A DNA stretch of 64,000 bases. Source: Dactylonectria macrodidyma. Lineage: Eukaryota; Ascomycota; Sordariomycetes; Hypocreales; Nectriaceae. The DNA lies in NCBI GenBank assembly GCA_020744425.1, contig JAGMUV010000010.1, positions 1,488,001 to 1,552,000 on the forward strand, in the 5' to 3' direction. Position 1 is the first letter of the stretch. Every line of letters starts with the position of its first letter. Below the pieces are notes generated by a model. It ran no database searches, was not told where the DNA came from, and worked only from the letters and a program-made list of their open reading frames with translations. The position numbers and the translations under genes are program-made. This document shows positions 45,500 through 55,876 of this stretch, piece by piece.

Positions 45500-46700
45500 T
45501 TAAAAATGACGTCTTGGGTGCTCACTATTCGATTGATCGTAGGGACCCAGATTCTGTAGATATTTGAGGATCTATATCTAACTAGGAAGCCGATCCATCC
45601 TTTCGGCTTGAGCCGCATCTTGCGGTTAAACTTTTGTTATGCCTCGGGGGTCATGGCATAGGCCTTACAGCCAAATGCTCTTAGATGTGTTTGGTCAGGC
45701 TGTTTCACTGGTTATAGAATTCCTCTAGCTCTGGCTATCGCAGTATGCAATTGATCGTATGGTGTTTTCCAGCGTGATTTATAGTTTGGCGTTCGGTTGT
45801 ATAGATAAACTGCCATTTTGCCGATTTCTGGCCATAGCTGATGAGGGAACCTAGCGCCTGTTCGCATAGCTCTTTCCTTATCCTTTATCACACCCCCTAA
45901 GCATTCGGCACCGCCGTTTTATGCTTAGCTATATGGTGCTGAGGGCTCGATAATGATGGCTCTGTTCTGTATGAAGTTTCCAACTTGTGGTTTGACCTCT
46001 ATAATCTCATTATCGCATTCGATGACTTTAACCTTAATATTATATTGAACTTCTAGGTATTTGAAGAAGGATTTAAAGACTGTGATCATAGCCTCTATTA
46101 TCCGAAATGTAAGATAATAATCCCAAATATAACCCGTTAATCAGCAGGTAAGCAACATCTGCGAGGTATAGCCACCTATCCCTTCTTCATAGTCATAGAA
46201 ATCGATAGCGATGCATTCGCTGGCTCTCTAGTCAGACTGCCTTAGAGCCCGTCTGACTTATCTCTTGATCTTTAATAGGCCATAGGCGTCACATTCGACT
46301 ATTATTAGTCCTCGAATTCGCACCCCCTAAGATGCTAAGACGAGGTGTTCAAGAGCTTACGGTCCCGGATGCCCTAGGCGGTTATACTAGCGGATGGCTT
46401 CTCCCGCTAAAGGAGCCCTCTTAGTGTAAGAGGTGAACCTGTGGGCTGCCTAAACCGCCAGGGTCATCTCTACCGGTTAGTATTCAATGATGTATTGACC
46501 GTATAGGTCCTTGATCGGGCAGGCGATTGTCTGATCGGAATGACGGAGGGTCGTTAGATCACGTCTATTATCCCAATAGAGTCCTTTCTTCCGTAGCTGA
46601 CGTAAGGAGACTAGAGTTATAAGGAGTCGGGGATAGTAGGCTACATCTTCAAGCAACAGGGCTCGAGTTCTTATCAGCCTGACTATCATTATTCCGTATC
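45500..46700 (-). pseudogene. Copia integrase relic
   Basis: The minus strand reads VKVIECDNEII, then EPSAPYS with NGGAE (the PYTPQQNGxAE block), RTGARFPHQLWPEIGKMAVY, YNRTPNYKS, LRAFGCKAYAM and KGWIGFLV. These are the integrase core and the following GPF-like region. Stops replace several Gln and Trp codons. A separate open piece is at 46477-46689. Confidence 0.8.
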
Positions 46701-46899
46701 CTAAAATTAGTAACTTTCGGTCACCTGACTAGATGAAGTCGCCTAGAAAGGCCGGCTGGAGATCAGCTAGTCGATTGGGGTCATTCGTGATTAAGATCGT
46801 TATTCCAGGGTCTAGGATTTGAGATTTTCGTAAAGGATAGTCATTACTCTGGGCGGCAAATGCGGCGTTGACTTTAGCAATAAGCCGGCTTTGTCTGAA

Positions 46900-47700
46900 A
46901 TTTTTCTCAAGGCCTGAACCCTTTCCAAGCTATGTTTAGAAAAACATAGAAGCATTTCTTAAGAGAATGGGGTAGACCGCACGCCGGGCATTTCTCCTGA
47001 TCATTAGGAGACCTCTAACGCTTCGTCTTTTCCCCGCCTTTCTTCGTAGAACGGTACTGGCCTTCAATGATGCGAGCGTCCTCTAGTTCATCATCCTAGG
47101 GGTCCTCCCCAGCAAAGCTCGCAGAGAATGCACCTTAGGAGATTTTTCCCGTGCGACCTGGGCCCCGTAAGACCTCTGCATTTTTGAGCTTATTCCAGAA
47201 GGCGTTCGCTAGATCTCAATAGATAAGGGATTCTTCTTGGATCAGGTTTTGTTAGCTAATTTCATAGGCTGCCGTCTAGGCAGGGAGAAGGTGTGAAGAG
47301 ACGTTAAGAAAGTCATATGCCCAGGAGCTGCAAAAGAGGGTCTCAGGGACCTTTTATTACTATCCTTTAGCCAAGGCTTCCTCCTACTCTTCTAACCATT
47401 TGAGTGCTTGAGTTGCGGTCTTTAGAGGTGTTTTTATGAAGGTTAAGTATGTGTTTCGAGCATCTCGTGTTTCATCTGCTTCCAACCTCCCACACTGGGC
47501 ACGGAGATTATAGTACTATTCGTAGATCGACTTGCGCGGCTAATAACAGGTCCGGATATAACTAGGAGAGACAGTTCGGATAATCCAGTCTTAGAGGGTT
47601 CTTAGAGACTTCCTCTATCTTTCTGATGACTTTTCTTAAAGCTAATAGAAAGAAAGGTCTTATTAGAAGCTCTTCTGACCTTATTCAGTTAGGTCAGATA
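46900..47700 (-). pseudogene. Copia gag relic with zinc knuckle
   Basis: CPACGLPHSLKKC at about 46985-47025 (minus strand) is a CCHC knuckle. The upstream part is broken by stops but keeps Trp- and Arg-rich gag-like content. Confidence 0.65.
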
Positions 47701-48049
47701 GAGACCATGTTCTATTGGTTATCTCCTGTACGTCATCTGAATTGGACCTTTCAGTCTCAGGTGTTTCTGATCGAATGGTCCGTTGTGCTGCTGTTGTCTT
47801 GGTGTATTTGCGTCTTCTGATATCTAGGAAGGCCGGTTCCTCTTCAAGGAAAACCTTCCTTTTAAGGTGCTGTTACAGACCTAGAAGGTCAACCTGAAGA
47901 AGGAATTCGTGCTCCCAGTCCGGGAAGTCCCCAGGTTTTATAAGAGTGGCCGTAAGACCTTCTTTCTAGGATTTTCTATATAGCATCATAGATAAGATAG
48001 AGGGACTATCAAAGATATTAAAATGGGTTAAGGCAGTAAGACTCTTAAT

Positions 48050-48227
48050 TGTCAAATATTAGGATGTAAAAATTGTGTATTCCGTGCTTGCCGCCTATGC
48101 CTTGAGGTTTCAGGGCAAGCTTTATATACTCTTTCTCTTCTGTATAGAATCAGCTAGAAGCTGATTGCTAAGCCTCGTGGCAATAGGTGGCAATAGGTGG
48201 CAACTTTCGCCTCTGACATATCTGACA
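48050..48227 (-). repeat. 5' LTR of the Copia element
   Basis: 178 bp, starts TGTCAGATATG and ends TTTGACA on the minus strand. It contains a TATATAAAG box (minus strand, about 48121-48129). The next bases inside are ATTAAGAGTCTTAC; they lack the TGG of a tRNA 3' end, as in Copia elements primed by an internal tRNA part. Confidence 0.85.
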
Positions 48228-48302
48228 GTTCCTAATATAGATTTTTAGCCCTGGCCTCGGGACGAGGTTAGTAGCCGGCTTGCCCCATAATGCCAATAGG
48301 TA

Positions 48303-49217
48303 GAAACAAGCTCTTTTCGTATGGACAGCATTGTCCCCAGCAGACAACCTCATACCCCGCAGACAAAATCCCTGTCTGCTGTGATAGAGATAATGCGGGG
48401 GAGGAGAATCGGGATGCCCCGATGGGGAATGGCCAAAAGAAATTACTCCGGATTATTACGCGGGACGCTGTAAGAGGGCAAATATTCAGTCCATCGCGCT
48501 CGGCAAACTTCCCCTCCTTTCAGCACGAGGCTAGTACCAAGGCGGACATTATGCCTCGGGTATCTAACATCAAATAGCAAAGCAGTCAGGATTCAACAGT
48601 AGTACAGTCAGGATTCAACGGTAGTAACATGGCGCACTCCTATCTTGAGCCACTCTGTAGTCCCGTGCTTCCGTTCCGTCGTAGAACTGTTGCAACGGCT
48701 GGAGTACAGTTCGTACTAGAGAGCAGTCATGATAAAGTTCTCCGAAACGATGAACTAGGCATGCGTGATAGGTGCATGATTGGCACCTCCTTAAGGTCCT
48801 TTAAGTCACTTAGTGCCCTATATGCTGTCTCTAAGATATTAGCTAACGAAGTCTTCTCCCAGACTAGCATTAGGCCAACACCAGAGGAGTCTCATACTGG
48901 CAAGTATAAGGATATTTTAATAAAAGGCTATAGTCTGTGTTACTATATATAGAAACTAAGGTTAAGGACTTGCCTATAGTACTAAGATTTTTAGCTATTA
49001 CTATATAGACTATATCTATAACTATATCAGCACCGGGCGTGCAGACATGATGAAAGACTTAGGCGCTATTATTATTAATATTAATGGGGAATACGAAGCC
49101 TCTATTAAGAGCTAAGTAGGATGTGCAAATATATAGATAGCATTTTATTACTAGTACTTCCTGGAGTGGCTTTAATAGTAGTATCCTTTAAAAATTATAA
49201 ACGCTTATATATTAATT
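48303..49217. other. Region between the transposon nest and the ammonia-lyase fragment
   Basis: Contains an imperfect inverted pair at 48355-48405 (CCCCGCAGACA ... TGTCTGCTG ... GCGGGG), a tandem duplication of AGTCAGGATTCAACxGTAGTA at 48583-48625, and an AT-rich right half. The frame at 48629-48952 has no recognised content. Confidence 0.4.
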
Positions 49218-49830
49218 ATGGAGGAGGCTCTTAGGACGGTTCCTGCTGCGGAAGACATTACCTATGTTTTGGTGTGCGGTGGTGTTGGCAGCATCGCCTC
49301 AGCCGTGTTTCTGGGGTTCTTCACTTATTACTCTCAAATTCAAGAGTCATACGGAGGTAAGACCTTGAACCCTCCTAGGTTCATTGTCGTTGAGCTCATA
49401 GAAGCAGACTGCCTGTGCCAAAGTGCCAAGAAGGGCGAGATGTGTCTATCTGAAGGAAGTCTTCGCACGTCAACGGCGGGACTCGCTTGTCGCGGCCTAT
49501 CGCCGGCAGCTTGGAAGATCTTGTATTGGCTTACCAGCGACTTCGTTACAGTACCGGACGAGGTTGCAGTGGAAGGAATGAAGAAATTGGCGATCGGTCG
49601 TGGAAGCGACATTCCTGTCGTCTGTGGAGAAAGCTCGGCAGCGAATGTGGGCGTAATGCTTCAAGTCGCCAACGATGAATCGCTTCGCGAAAATTGGGTC
49701 TGAACAGCAACAGTCAAGTCGTTCTGTTTGGACTAGAGGGAGCCACGGATCATGCCATGTACGAGAAGCTCTTTGGCAAATCCCCTGAGTAGGTGTTTGA
49801 CGCACAGCAGCGTTTCTCAAAACTATAGTA
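49218..49830 (+). pseudogene. Diaminopropionate ammonia-lyase-like PLP enzyme, C-terminal fragment
   Basis: The frame 49218-49703 reads ITYVLVCGGVGSIASAV, NPPRFIVVELIEADCLCQSA, GLACRGLSPAAWKIL, DFVTVPDEVAVEGMKKL and IPVVCGESSAANVGVML. These are the C-terminal blocks of diaminopropionate ammonia-lyase, including the Gly-rich PLP phosphate loop (GGVGS). After a one-base loss near 49695 the next frame continues LNSNSQVVLFGLEGATDH and ends at TAG (about 49790). The N-terminal half with the catalytic Lys is missing; the sequence before 49218 is AT-rich. It is dead, truncated at its 5' side near the transposon nest. Confidence 0.75.
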
Positions 49831-50122
49831 TATAGGGAATGAATACAGAGGACAAGAGAATTCGTTTTCGTTCACGAATGAATTCTAAGCAGCGTTTGGT
49901 GCAATGCAGTACTAACTTTGATTACTTGAACGGATACCATTTGAATGGTTTTACTCTCTCGGACATGGCGAATTCTCATGTTCCAAAATACGTCGACTTT
50001 CGTCACAAAGCCATGACAGATATTTTCGGTGTCGGCACCCCACGAACTTAGAGGGTCAGCAGCATTTAGACGACATCGCAACTACGCGTATCAGGCAGGA
50101 AGGTTAAGTTACTTGCATTTAT
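49831..50122. other. Gap between the ammonia-lyase fragment and RidA-type gene
   Basis: Short frames on both strands without family signature; convergent 3' flanks. Confidence 0.35.
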
Positions 50123-50739
50123 TTAGTATTTTCTCTGTTTTATATTAAGAGTATCTATCTCTATCAACCACCACAGATGAGATGAGGGAAAATGTGCAAT
50201 TGCCTCAATTTCCACATCAGTATCCAAAGGCGGTTGGTTGACTGCGACGCAAGTTCTGACCTGCGGCATATCGGTATTAGTGGGTAACAGTTCGCTCATT
50301 GGTGTGAGGCTAAAAACTGCCTTGACACCTTCGTGAACTGCTCTGATGTACGCTTCATTCATGGCGTTAAAGTTCTTCATGTCGATGATGAAAATGTTTA
50401 CTCTGACCTAAGCAACCAAGCAGTAAGCGGATCCTGACCCAACACGACTCAGTCCCAGGCTAACTTACCAGATTGGCTAAGGAAATGCCGGCGGCTTCTA
50501 GGATGTTGGAAATGTTCTTTAAAATCTGAGTCTGCCAGTGTTAACCAAGTGTAATGTCATGGGGAAGACATGCGTACTATGCGGTCGGCAATGGTACCTT
50601 CAACAATTTTGCTAGTGTTGGGGTCCATCTCCAAGCTACCCGAGACATATACAATGTTGCCGACAACTCCTTGAGAGTAAAACGGCTTCAGTGCCGGAGC
50701 GGCGTCAGTTCGCACCTCCTTCTTTGTCAGAGTAGACAT
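50123..50739 (-). CDS. RidA / YjgF-YER057c-UK114 family protein
   Basis: Exons 50578-50739, 50469-50531 and 50123-50407 give 169 residues. If the stop-free segment 50261-50317 is a further 57-base intron (weak donor GTTTTT, branch CTAAT, acceptor GCAG), the product is 150 residues and fits the family better. The start MSTLTKKEVRTDAAPALKP, then FYSQGVVGNIVYVSGSLEMD, ILEAAGISLANLVRVNIFI and VRTCVAVNQPPLDTDVEIEA are the ordered RidA blocks, including the Arg (in RTCVAV) that binds the substrate carboxylate. Such proteins form trimers and hydrolyse reactive enamines/imines made by PLP enzymes. An upstream in-frame ATG at 50754 is possible. The C-terminal tail of about 20 residues is longer than usual. 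It stands next to the tyrosinase gene on the same strand. Confidence 0.8.
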
Positions 50740-51219
50740 GTTGGATGGTTGCATCTAGAGAAGATGCAGGAGCGAGTTCCAAGATCGATGGAGTAAAAAT
50801 AGACGCTTCCGTTGACGAGAAGAAATCCGAGAATCGATGAAAGATAGCCGCTTAATGCTTTCACAACCTCACGTTCCCATTAGTCATTCTCGAGAAGACG
50901 CAACGGACCACGGGGCCTTAGAAACCGGGACTCGGCATTTAAGTTAGTCCCCGGTTTCTTATCTCGGGGTTAAGTCAATTCACCGGCGCTAACCTGGGAG
51001 CTCTAGATGGCCACCAAACCGATGACGGCGAAAGATCTGTTTAGAGTCTCCTAAGCGACGAATGACCTTACAGGGTTCCCCATGTCCGGCATTCTCACAT
51101 GAATTTCAGCAGGCGTTTCTTTTTGGGAAGACAGAGGTTGGCTCGTTCTTTTATTGAACCGGAGGTTTCGGCATAGCCCATAATTAGCCTCTCCGTGGTA
51201 ATCGTCTTTCGATTGGGAG

Positions 51220-52711
51220 CTACTTATAAGTATAGCAGAAGCGCCCTCCCTGTGTGTCCATAACCTCCTTAACTGTAACATATTGCCTGCCAAGGATTAG
51301 GCTGCTAAAGTCCATGACATAATCAAGGGTAATGTTCTGATAGTCTCGATCGCCAAAGAAGTTAAAAGGATACGCATACTGAGTGTCAGGGCCGCCAATG
51401 TCGCTCCTCCGAGCAGGCCAGTCCATATGCTGCCACGTATCCCAGAGACGGTCTACGTTAGTGTGATGCAAGAAGAAAATCGGATCACCTGGTGAGGAGT
51501 ACATGTCGCCCATCTCGCCGATATCGCCGCCAATTCCTAGATGACCGCCGCCGTGGTATCCTTGGGAGGTGGTCGTGACGCCGCCCTGGACACGTCTATC
51601 GAACTCATAGAAATCTTCCGCCTCGAGAGTCCAGTCGACGATGCACTGGTTCAGCTTAGAGATGGCGAACTCTGGAGAGATATCGCGGGTCAGGCAACGC
51701 GGGTTATAAGCGGAGGAATTGCCTCATACAATCAGTCTATCATCTTGAGAAACACTCAGGGGGGATACCTGGGCCTGTATTTACTGTGAAGTTTCCCTCA
51801 ACGAACGGGCCGTTGATAACACAGCCTGTATCTGTAATCAGCTCACTCAATTTCCAAGATACTATTCAGAGCTAGAACTCACCTCCTCCTGTTTTGCCAG
51901 GGACTTTTCTTGTTAAATTTGTCCAGCCAGCAGTATCAATATATATGCCATTGCCTTGCTATTCATGAGTCTTCTCCGGTCAAACAAAAAAGAGTATAAA
52001 AGTATTTACAAACCTCCAAATCCAGTTTCCTTATCAAAGATAGGAGAACTGAAGAAATCTTCTACTGAATCTGAGTCCAGAGCCCAATCTGGTTCCCTTT
52101 TATTAGTTATAGCTAGCATTTCTTAGTAGAGGCCAACATACTCCAGTAGGGTTGAGCTCCCGTATAGCTGCAGAGGTTTCGAAGCTCCTTTTCATACTGG
52201 GCAATGAACATACGATGCCATCTATTTTGAAATGTCAGGATTTGAAATAACTAGGTCACGAGTATAACACTCACGCTTGGAAGAACCCCTATAAAAATAG
52301 ATTAGTGGGAAGATTTAGAGTACATTTAAATACAAGGGCAGAGACTTACGACATAGTGAATGAAGTCGGTATTGACAATATGAGTGGCTTGGAAGTCGTC
52401 GAAGCGGGACTTAACGCCCTCGTATATGTTTCCAGTCTGTGAGGGTTTTGAGGCAAGGCATTTAACTGCATCAATATACTCATGCTTCTCCTTAGTATTT
52501 AACGTTCTCCTGTAAAAGAAAGTCCAACCATGTCAGTCTTATAAAATGGCCGGTATGGGGACAGTAGCCTTATGGGTTCTAGGTCTTGTGAGGCCATTAC
52601 CTACCATTCCTTACGGACAAGAGGATTCGTGCAGCCACAATTGTAAGTAGTAGTGCATAAAACTGACGTAATAGCAACCGCAACTGTAATAAAGAGAGTA
52701 GGTGCATGCAT
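51220..52711 (-). CDS. Secreted tyrosinase-type copper oxidase
   Basis: Eight exons (52605-52711, 52350-52509, 52275-52288, 52142-52221, 52014-52088, 51883-51954, 51769-51831, 51220-51722) give 357 residues. Exon 3 is only 14 bases. The N-terminus MHAPTLFITVAVAITSVLC is a clear signal peptide, followed by CGC as in secreted tyrosinase-like proteins. The CuA ligands are in FQATHIV, FIHYV and AWHRMFIAQYEKELR, and the PYWNW motif is made across intron 4. CuB has HGGGHLGIGG and DPIFFLHHTNVDRLW. Every splice join is in phase. It should oxidise phenols to quinones, or act as a tailoring oxidase, outside the cell or in the secretory path. The short form without a C-terminal lid is typical of this group. 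A TATATATAA box lies about 140 bases upstream (52849-52857). Confidence 0.9.
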
Positions 52712-53860
52712 AGTAATAAAATATAACGAGAGACGATCAGTTGGAAAGGGGAGAACTAGTGTTGTATGGCTATGCAGCAAGGATGTTCAAGATCGGGGAA
52801 TACACAATTTGGTGCTATCAGGACCTCGCTCTCGTCAGGACTCAGGCCCATTATATATATGAATGCGTTTGCTAGTTACTCTACTTCATAATCATTCAAG
52901 CATGTAATGGAGAACCCTGAGGAATGCGATAAAACAATTGTCTTACCGTTAAAGATCAACAGTCAACGCACCCGTTCCAATAATCAATGGCTGTAGCGTA
53001 GACTATAACAGCCAGTCAGCCACACTCGTCTTAAAAGATAGCCGTGACACCCAGGGTCTCTAAAGAATACACCGAGAGGGCTGGGTTTATGTCACAGTCT
53101 TTGGGTCACAGCGGAATAGTGCTAGTGTACTTATTATATCCCTCGAGCCCTATTACACATATTGCGATAGGGCCACCATATCTACTTGTCACATCCAGCA
53201 GACCAAAACTCATACAATCAGTGAGACCAGATGACCAGTCCCCTAACTAGTCCTAGGTATGGATAAAGAGTCCTCCGGCTGAGCAGGTCAGAAATTAGTG
53301 TTGGCGGTAGTAGAAACAGGACAAGCATAGTGAAGAAAAAGACGGCGCCAATCTTGCATAGAAACCGTGGGTTGATTCTTGTAAATCACCGACTACAACT
53401 ATAGACTCCTCCTTCTCTCCTTTCGGACCTAAATATGCACTCGCATGCAAGCGCTCTTGCAAAACAAACTTGCCCGTCTACCATTCCTTCTAGTTGGGTA
53501 CTCCGCATCATTCATGCACACCCTCTGAGTCCACGTATGTCAAGATTGCCCAGATCATTCCTCTCCGTCCAGTTCAATGCTCCCCGATTCCAATCGTCCC
53601 CCTCTTACTTACCAACTTACCACACCATTCCACTCATTTCCATTGGTGTCTACAAATCCGTGCCTCCACTACGTTCCAGTCAAATTAAGACCGCGGGTTC
53701 CAATCGTACTACGTGCCGAAAGGAGATTGGCAATGGCCACTCATTCTTCTCTAGTTGTCCCACGTCTTATTGACCCACCAAGACACCAAAGTTGAGGGTC
53801 TTCGGCCCCATTCTAGGTGGAACTGCCTCTTCTTAAATGCTGTCGGCTTCATCTTCTAAG

Positions 53861-53918
53861 TTGGCTGTCCACTCTATCGAGGGCGAGTTGCTTGCTGCTA
53901 TCACGGAGTCAAAATAGC
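53861..53918 (+). repeat. Short repeat shared with 26964-27016
   Basis: See the first copy. Here it is followed within ten bases by the T-run. Confidence 0.4.
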
Positions 53919-53926
53919 CGAGGATG

Positions 53927-53955
53927 TTTTTTTTTTTTTTTTTTTTTTTTTTTTT
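53927..53955 (+). repeat. T29 homopolymer
   Basis: Twenty-nine consecutive T. Could mark the A-tail of a retroposed sequence read on the minus strand, or be a simple repeat. Confidence 0.7.
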
Positions 53956-54993
53956 CACAATTTCAGTATTTTCAACAACCAATACTTCGACAGTTGCCCA
54001 AGACCAACCTTTTCCTGCTATTTCGAGCCAGGAAACTTAAATCATGATGGACATTTTAGTAGCCGGCTCCAGGCGCTGCTGTGCTCTCCTGGCTACATAG
54101 GAATTCTAGGGTAATTAGCCTAAGGCATGTAATCACAACTGGATTCCTGTCGGCACCCCTCATTTCCGACTCATTCCAACGGGTAGTGCTCGCTCCATAG
54201 ACTCTTCTAGGCTCAAATTAATAGGAAATGCAAATTGAAGCTATCGCGATGTCTAAACTCCCGCACCCAACGTGAAGTCTTCTCGTTGGCAAAAGACTCC
54301 ACAACCGTTTCGCCTCAACGTGGAAAATGCACATAAAATTACAAGCCAACTGCGAGTTGACTCGACGCCAGCCTCCGCCTACAATATGATCGCTCCAATC
54401 TATTTGTATAGGATGCGATGAGGAGTTAACGTAAGTCTTCAACTCTGCCTCTCTCACGGCAATTGTTTCTAAAAGAAATGAGCCGGGTCCTCTCCATTGG
54501 GACGCTGACGTGACTTATGCAATAGTTCGACGATTGATATCTGCTCATCCTCCAGAAATAATCGATATTGTGGAGGAAAACTGCTGAGAAGAAGACGCGG
54601 CTATACTGTTTGGAGGCTTCTAGGAAGGAGACTGGAAAGAAGGTCGATGAGCTCGAAAGATCTCAAAAAGAAGACGCCTCAGTTACAATCGAACCTCTGC
54701 TGGTTTCAATAGTTCTGTTTAATGCAACCTAGAGACATGGAAAAGAGGTGTGTCGCGTTCCCGACTGACCCAAGGCTACTCGCTACTTACTATCGATAGC
54801 CGCAAGCGTCTGGATGATGTTTTTAGATCGGTGTATGCTATGATTGATAGTTATTTCAGCGGCAATAACGACCACGCAGATCCTCCGGACGTCAAATACA
54901 CTCTCTGTGCTTCTAAGAAGACTTGGAAGTGTTGTCCCTAGGTACCTTAGATAGCCAATAGAACAGGCAAGAAGTGAAATAGTTGTGAAATAG

Positions 54994-55160
54994 TTGTTTC
55001 TGACACTGTTGAGTGGTCGCAGCGTGCGCGGCTTAGCGGCTCTGATAATGATGAAAAAGAGCCATGGAGAGGGCGTGCACCGGCAAGAAACCCTGCCAAG
55101 TGTTCAATATCATTGGCGGCACGAGTGCGGGAGGGTAATTAGCTCCAAGCGCTCAGAGAT
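54994..55160 (+). pseudogene. Patatin-like phospholipase fragment
   Basis: Across two frames: LTLLSG-x-SVRGLAALIMMKK, then KPCQVFNIIGGTSAGG. These match the start of fungal patatin domains (SLDGGGxRG oxyanion loop and the GGTSxGG nucleophile elbow). The first loop is degraded, a frame change follows MMKK, and a TAA directly follows the elbow. Only about 55 residues remain. Confidence 0.6.
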
Positions 55161-55199
55161 GCACTGGCGCTCCATGCTGAACGTGTCGCTTAGAGTTTC

Positions 55200-55876
55200 A
55201 TTGCGATCATACTTAGCTAGCTCGACATGAGTCTAGTGAGCAGGATATGGCGCCCACCACGACTTGTCCACCTACGTGGCCGGCCTGGCCCTCAAGGTGT
55301 ACAAGCTAAAGATACAATTTTGAACAGCACTCGAGGTGTGACTGCGCCCTCATGCAGAATTTAGAACTACCTCATCCACGAGGCCCATCGATACGTACGA
55401 ACATTGGACAAGAAGTTGCAGGGGGTATGTACTTCAATATTCCATATCTTGGAACCGTCATGTTGGCACCTGACGCCTCCTTTCCTGCACCAAGTCCCAA
55501 TCCGACCCCGGGTGAGAGTCAAACCTCTAACTCATACACCATTTCGGCGCCAGCTACGATCATTCCTACGTCCCCGAACCATGCTTCTGTACCATTTTAC
55601 GCCGCCGCATCACAATCCAGTGATCCGGCGCCGCAGCTAATGCAATTACCACAGCATTTGCTAATCGCTGACGAAGGAATCCCACATCCAATGAGTAACT
55701 TCACAACTACACATCAAAATGAGCAACTGGAAATGCTTGATCTCCCGATGCCAGATATCATGGCCGATGCAGCCGATTGGGCTTTCCAGGGAGTTGATAT
55801 CACCTTCTTCAATAGTCTCATCAATGGTGATGTGACTAGCCAGGGCGCTTGGGATGGAGATTACTTGGAGGTTTAA
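55200..55876 (+). pseudogene. C-terminal fragment of a fungal-specific transcription factor
   Basis: A relic reading DLSTYVAGLALKVYKLKI at about 55270, stops, then the open frame 55352-55876. That frame is Pro/Ser/Asn-rich with the acidic, aromatic end LDLPMPDIMADAADWAFQG, ITFFNSLING and WDGDYLEV. This tail type is common in Zn2Cys6 regulators as an activation region. No zinc cluster or middle domain is present. The identification is from composition and tail motif only. Confidence 0.35.

Larger units (their letters stand above)
42849..48227 (-). mobile_element. Copia-type LTR retrotransposon, RIP-mutated, with 5-bp target duplication
   Basis: Bounded by TG...CA LTRs and by direct GTTCC target duplications at 42844-42848 and 48228-48232. 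The element reads on the minus strand. The 5' LTR is 48050-48227 (178 bp). The 3' LTR is 42849-42926 plus 43366-43470, interrupted by a 439-bp insert; the pieces sum to exactly 178 bp once the TATAT duplication is removed. The polypurine tract TGAGGGGGTG is at 43471-43480 (minus strand). The Copia gene order gag-integrase-RT-RNase H is visible. Many TAG stops replace Trp or Gln, so it is inactive. Removing the insert leaves about 4.94 kb. Confidence 0.9.
42232..48300. mobile_element. TA-flanked inverted-repeat DNA element (MITE-like), split by a Copia insertion
   Basis: The left end (42232-42304) and right end (48228-48300) are about 73-base inverted repeats. Both start CC-x-x-TTGGCATTA-(C/T)-GGGGCAAGCC and end near GGGCTAAAAA-x-x-TATATT. 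The dinucleotide TA lies outside each end (42230-42231 and 48301-48302), as in Tc1/mariner/pogo elements. Without the Copia insert the element is about 685 bases. Its interior (42305-42848) is extremely AT-rich and has no open frame, so it is non-autonomous or RIP-eroded. It lies directly upstream of the P450 gene. Confidence 0.65.
52712..54993. other. About 2.3 kb without a supported gene
   Basis: Includes the tyrosinase promoter, unrecognised short frames (53435-53773, 54750-54941), the 50-base repeat at 53861-53918 and a 29-T run. Confidence 0.4.

Noticed and set aside
53435..53773. Plus-strand frame of 112 codons
   Set aside because: Ser/Pro/Thr-rich by base composition, overlapping frames on the same strand look equally good.
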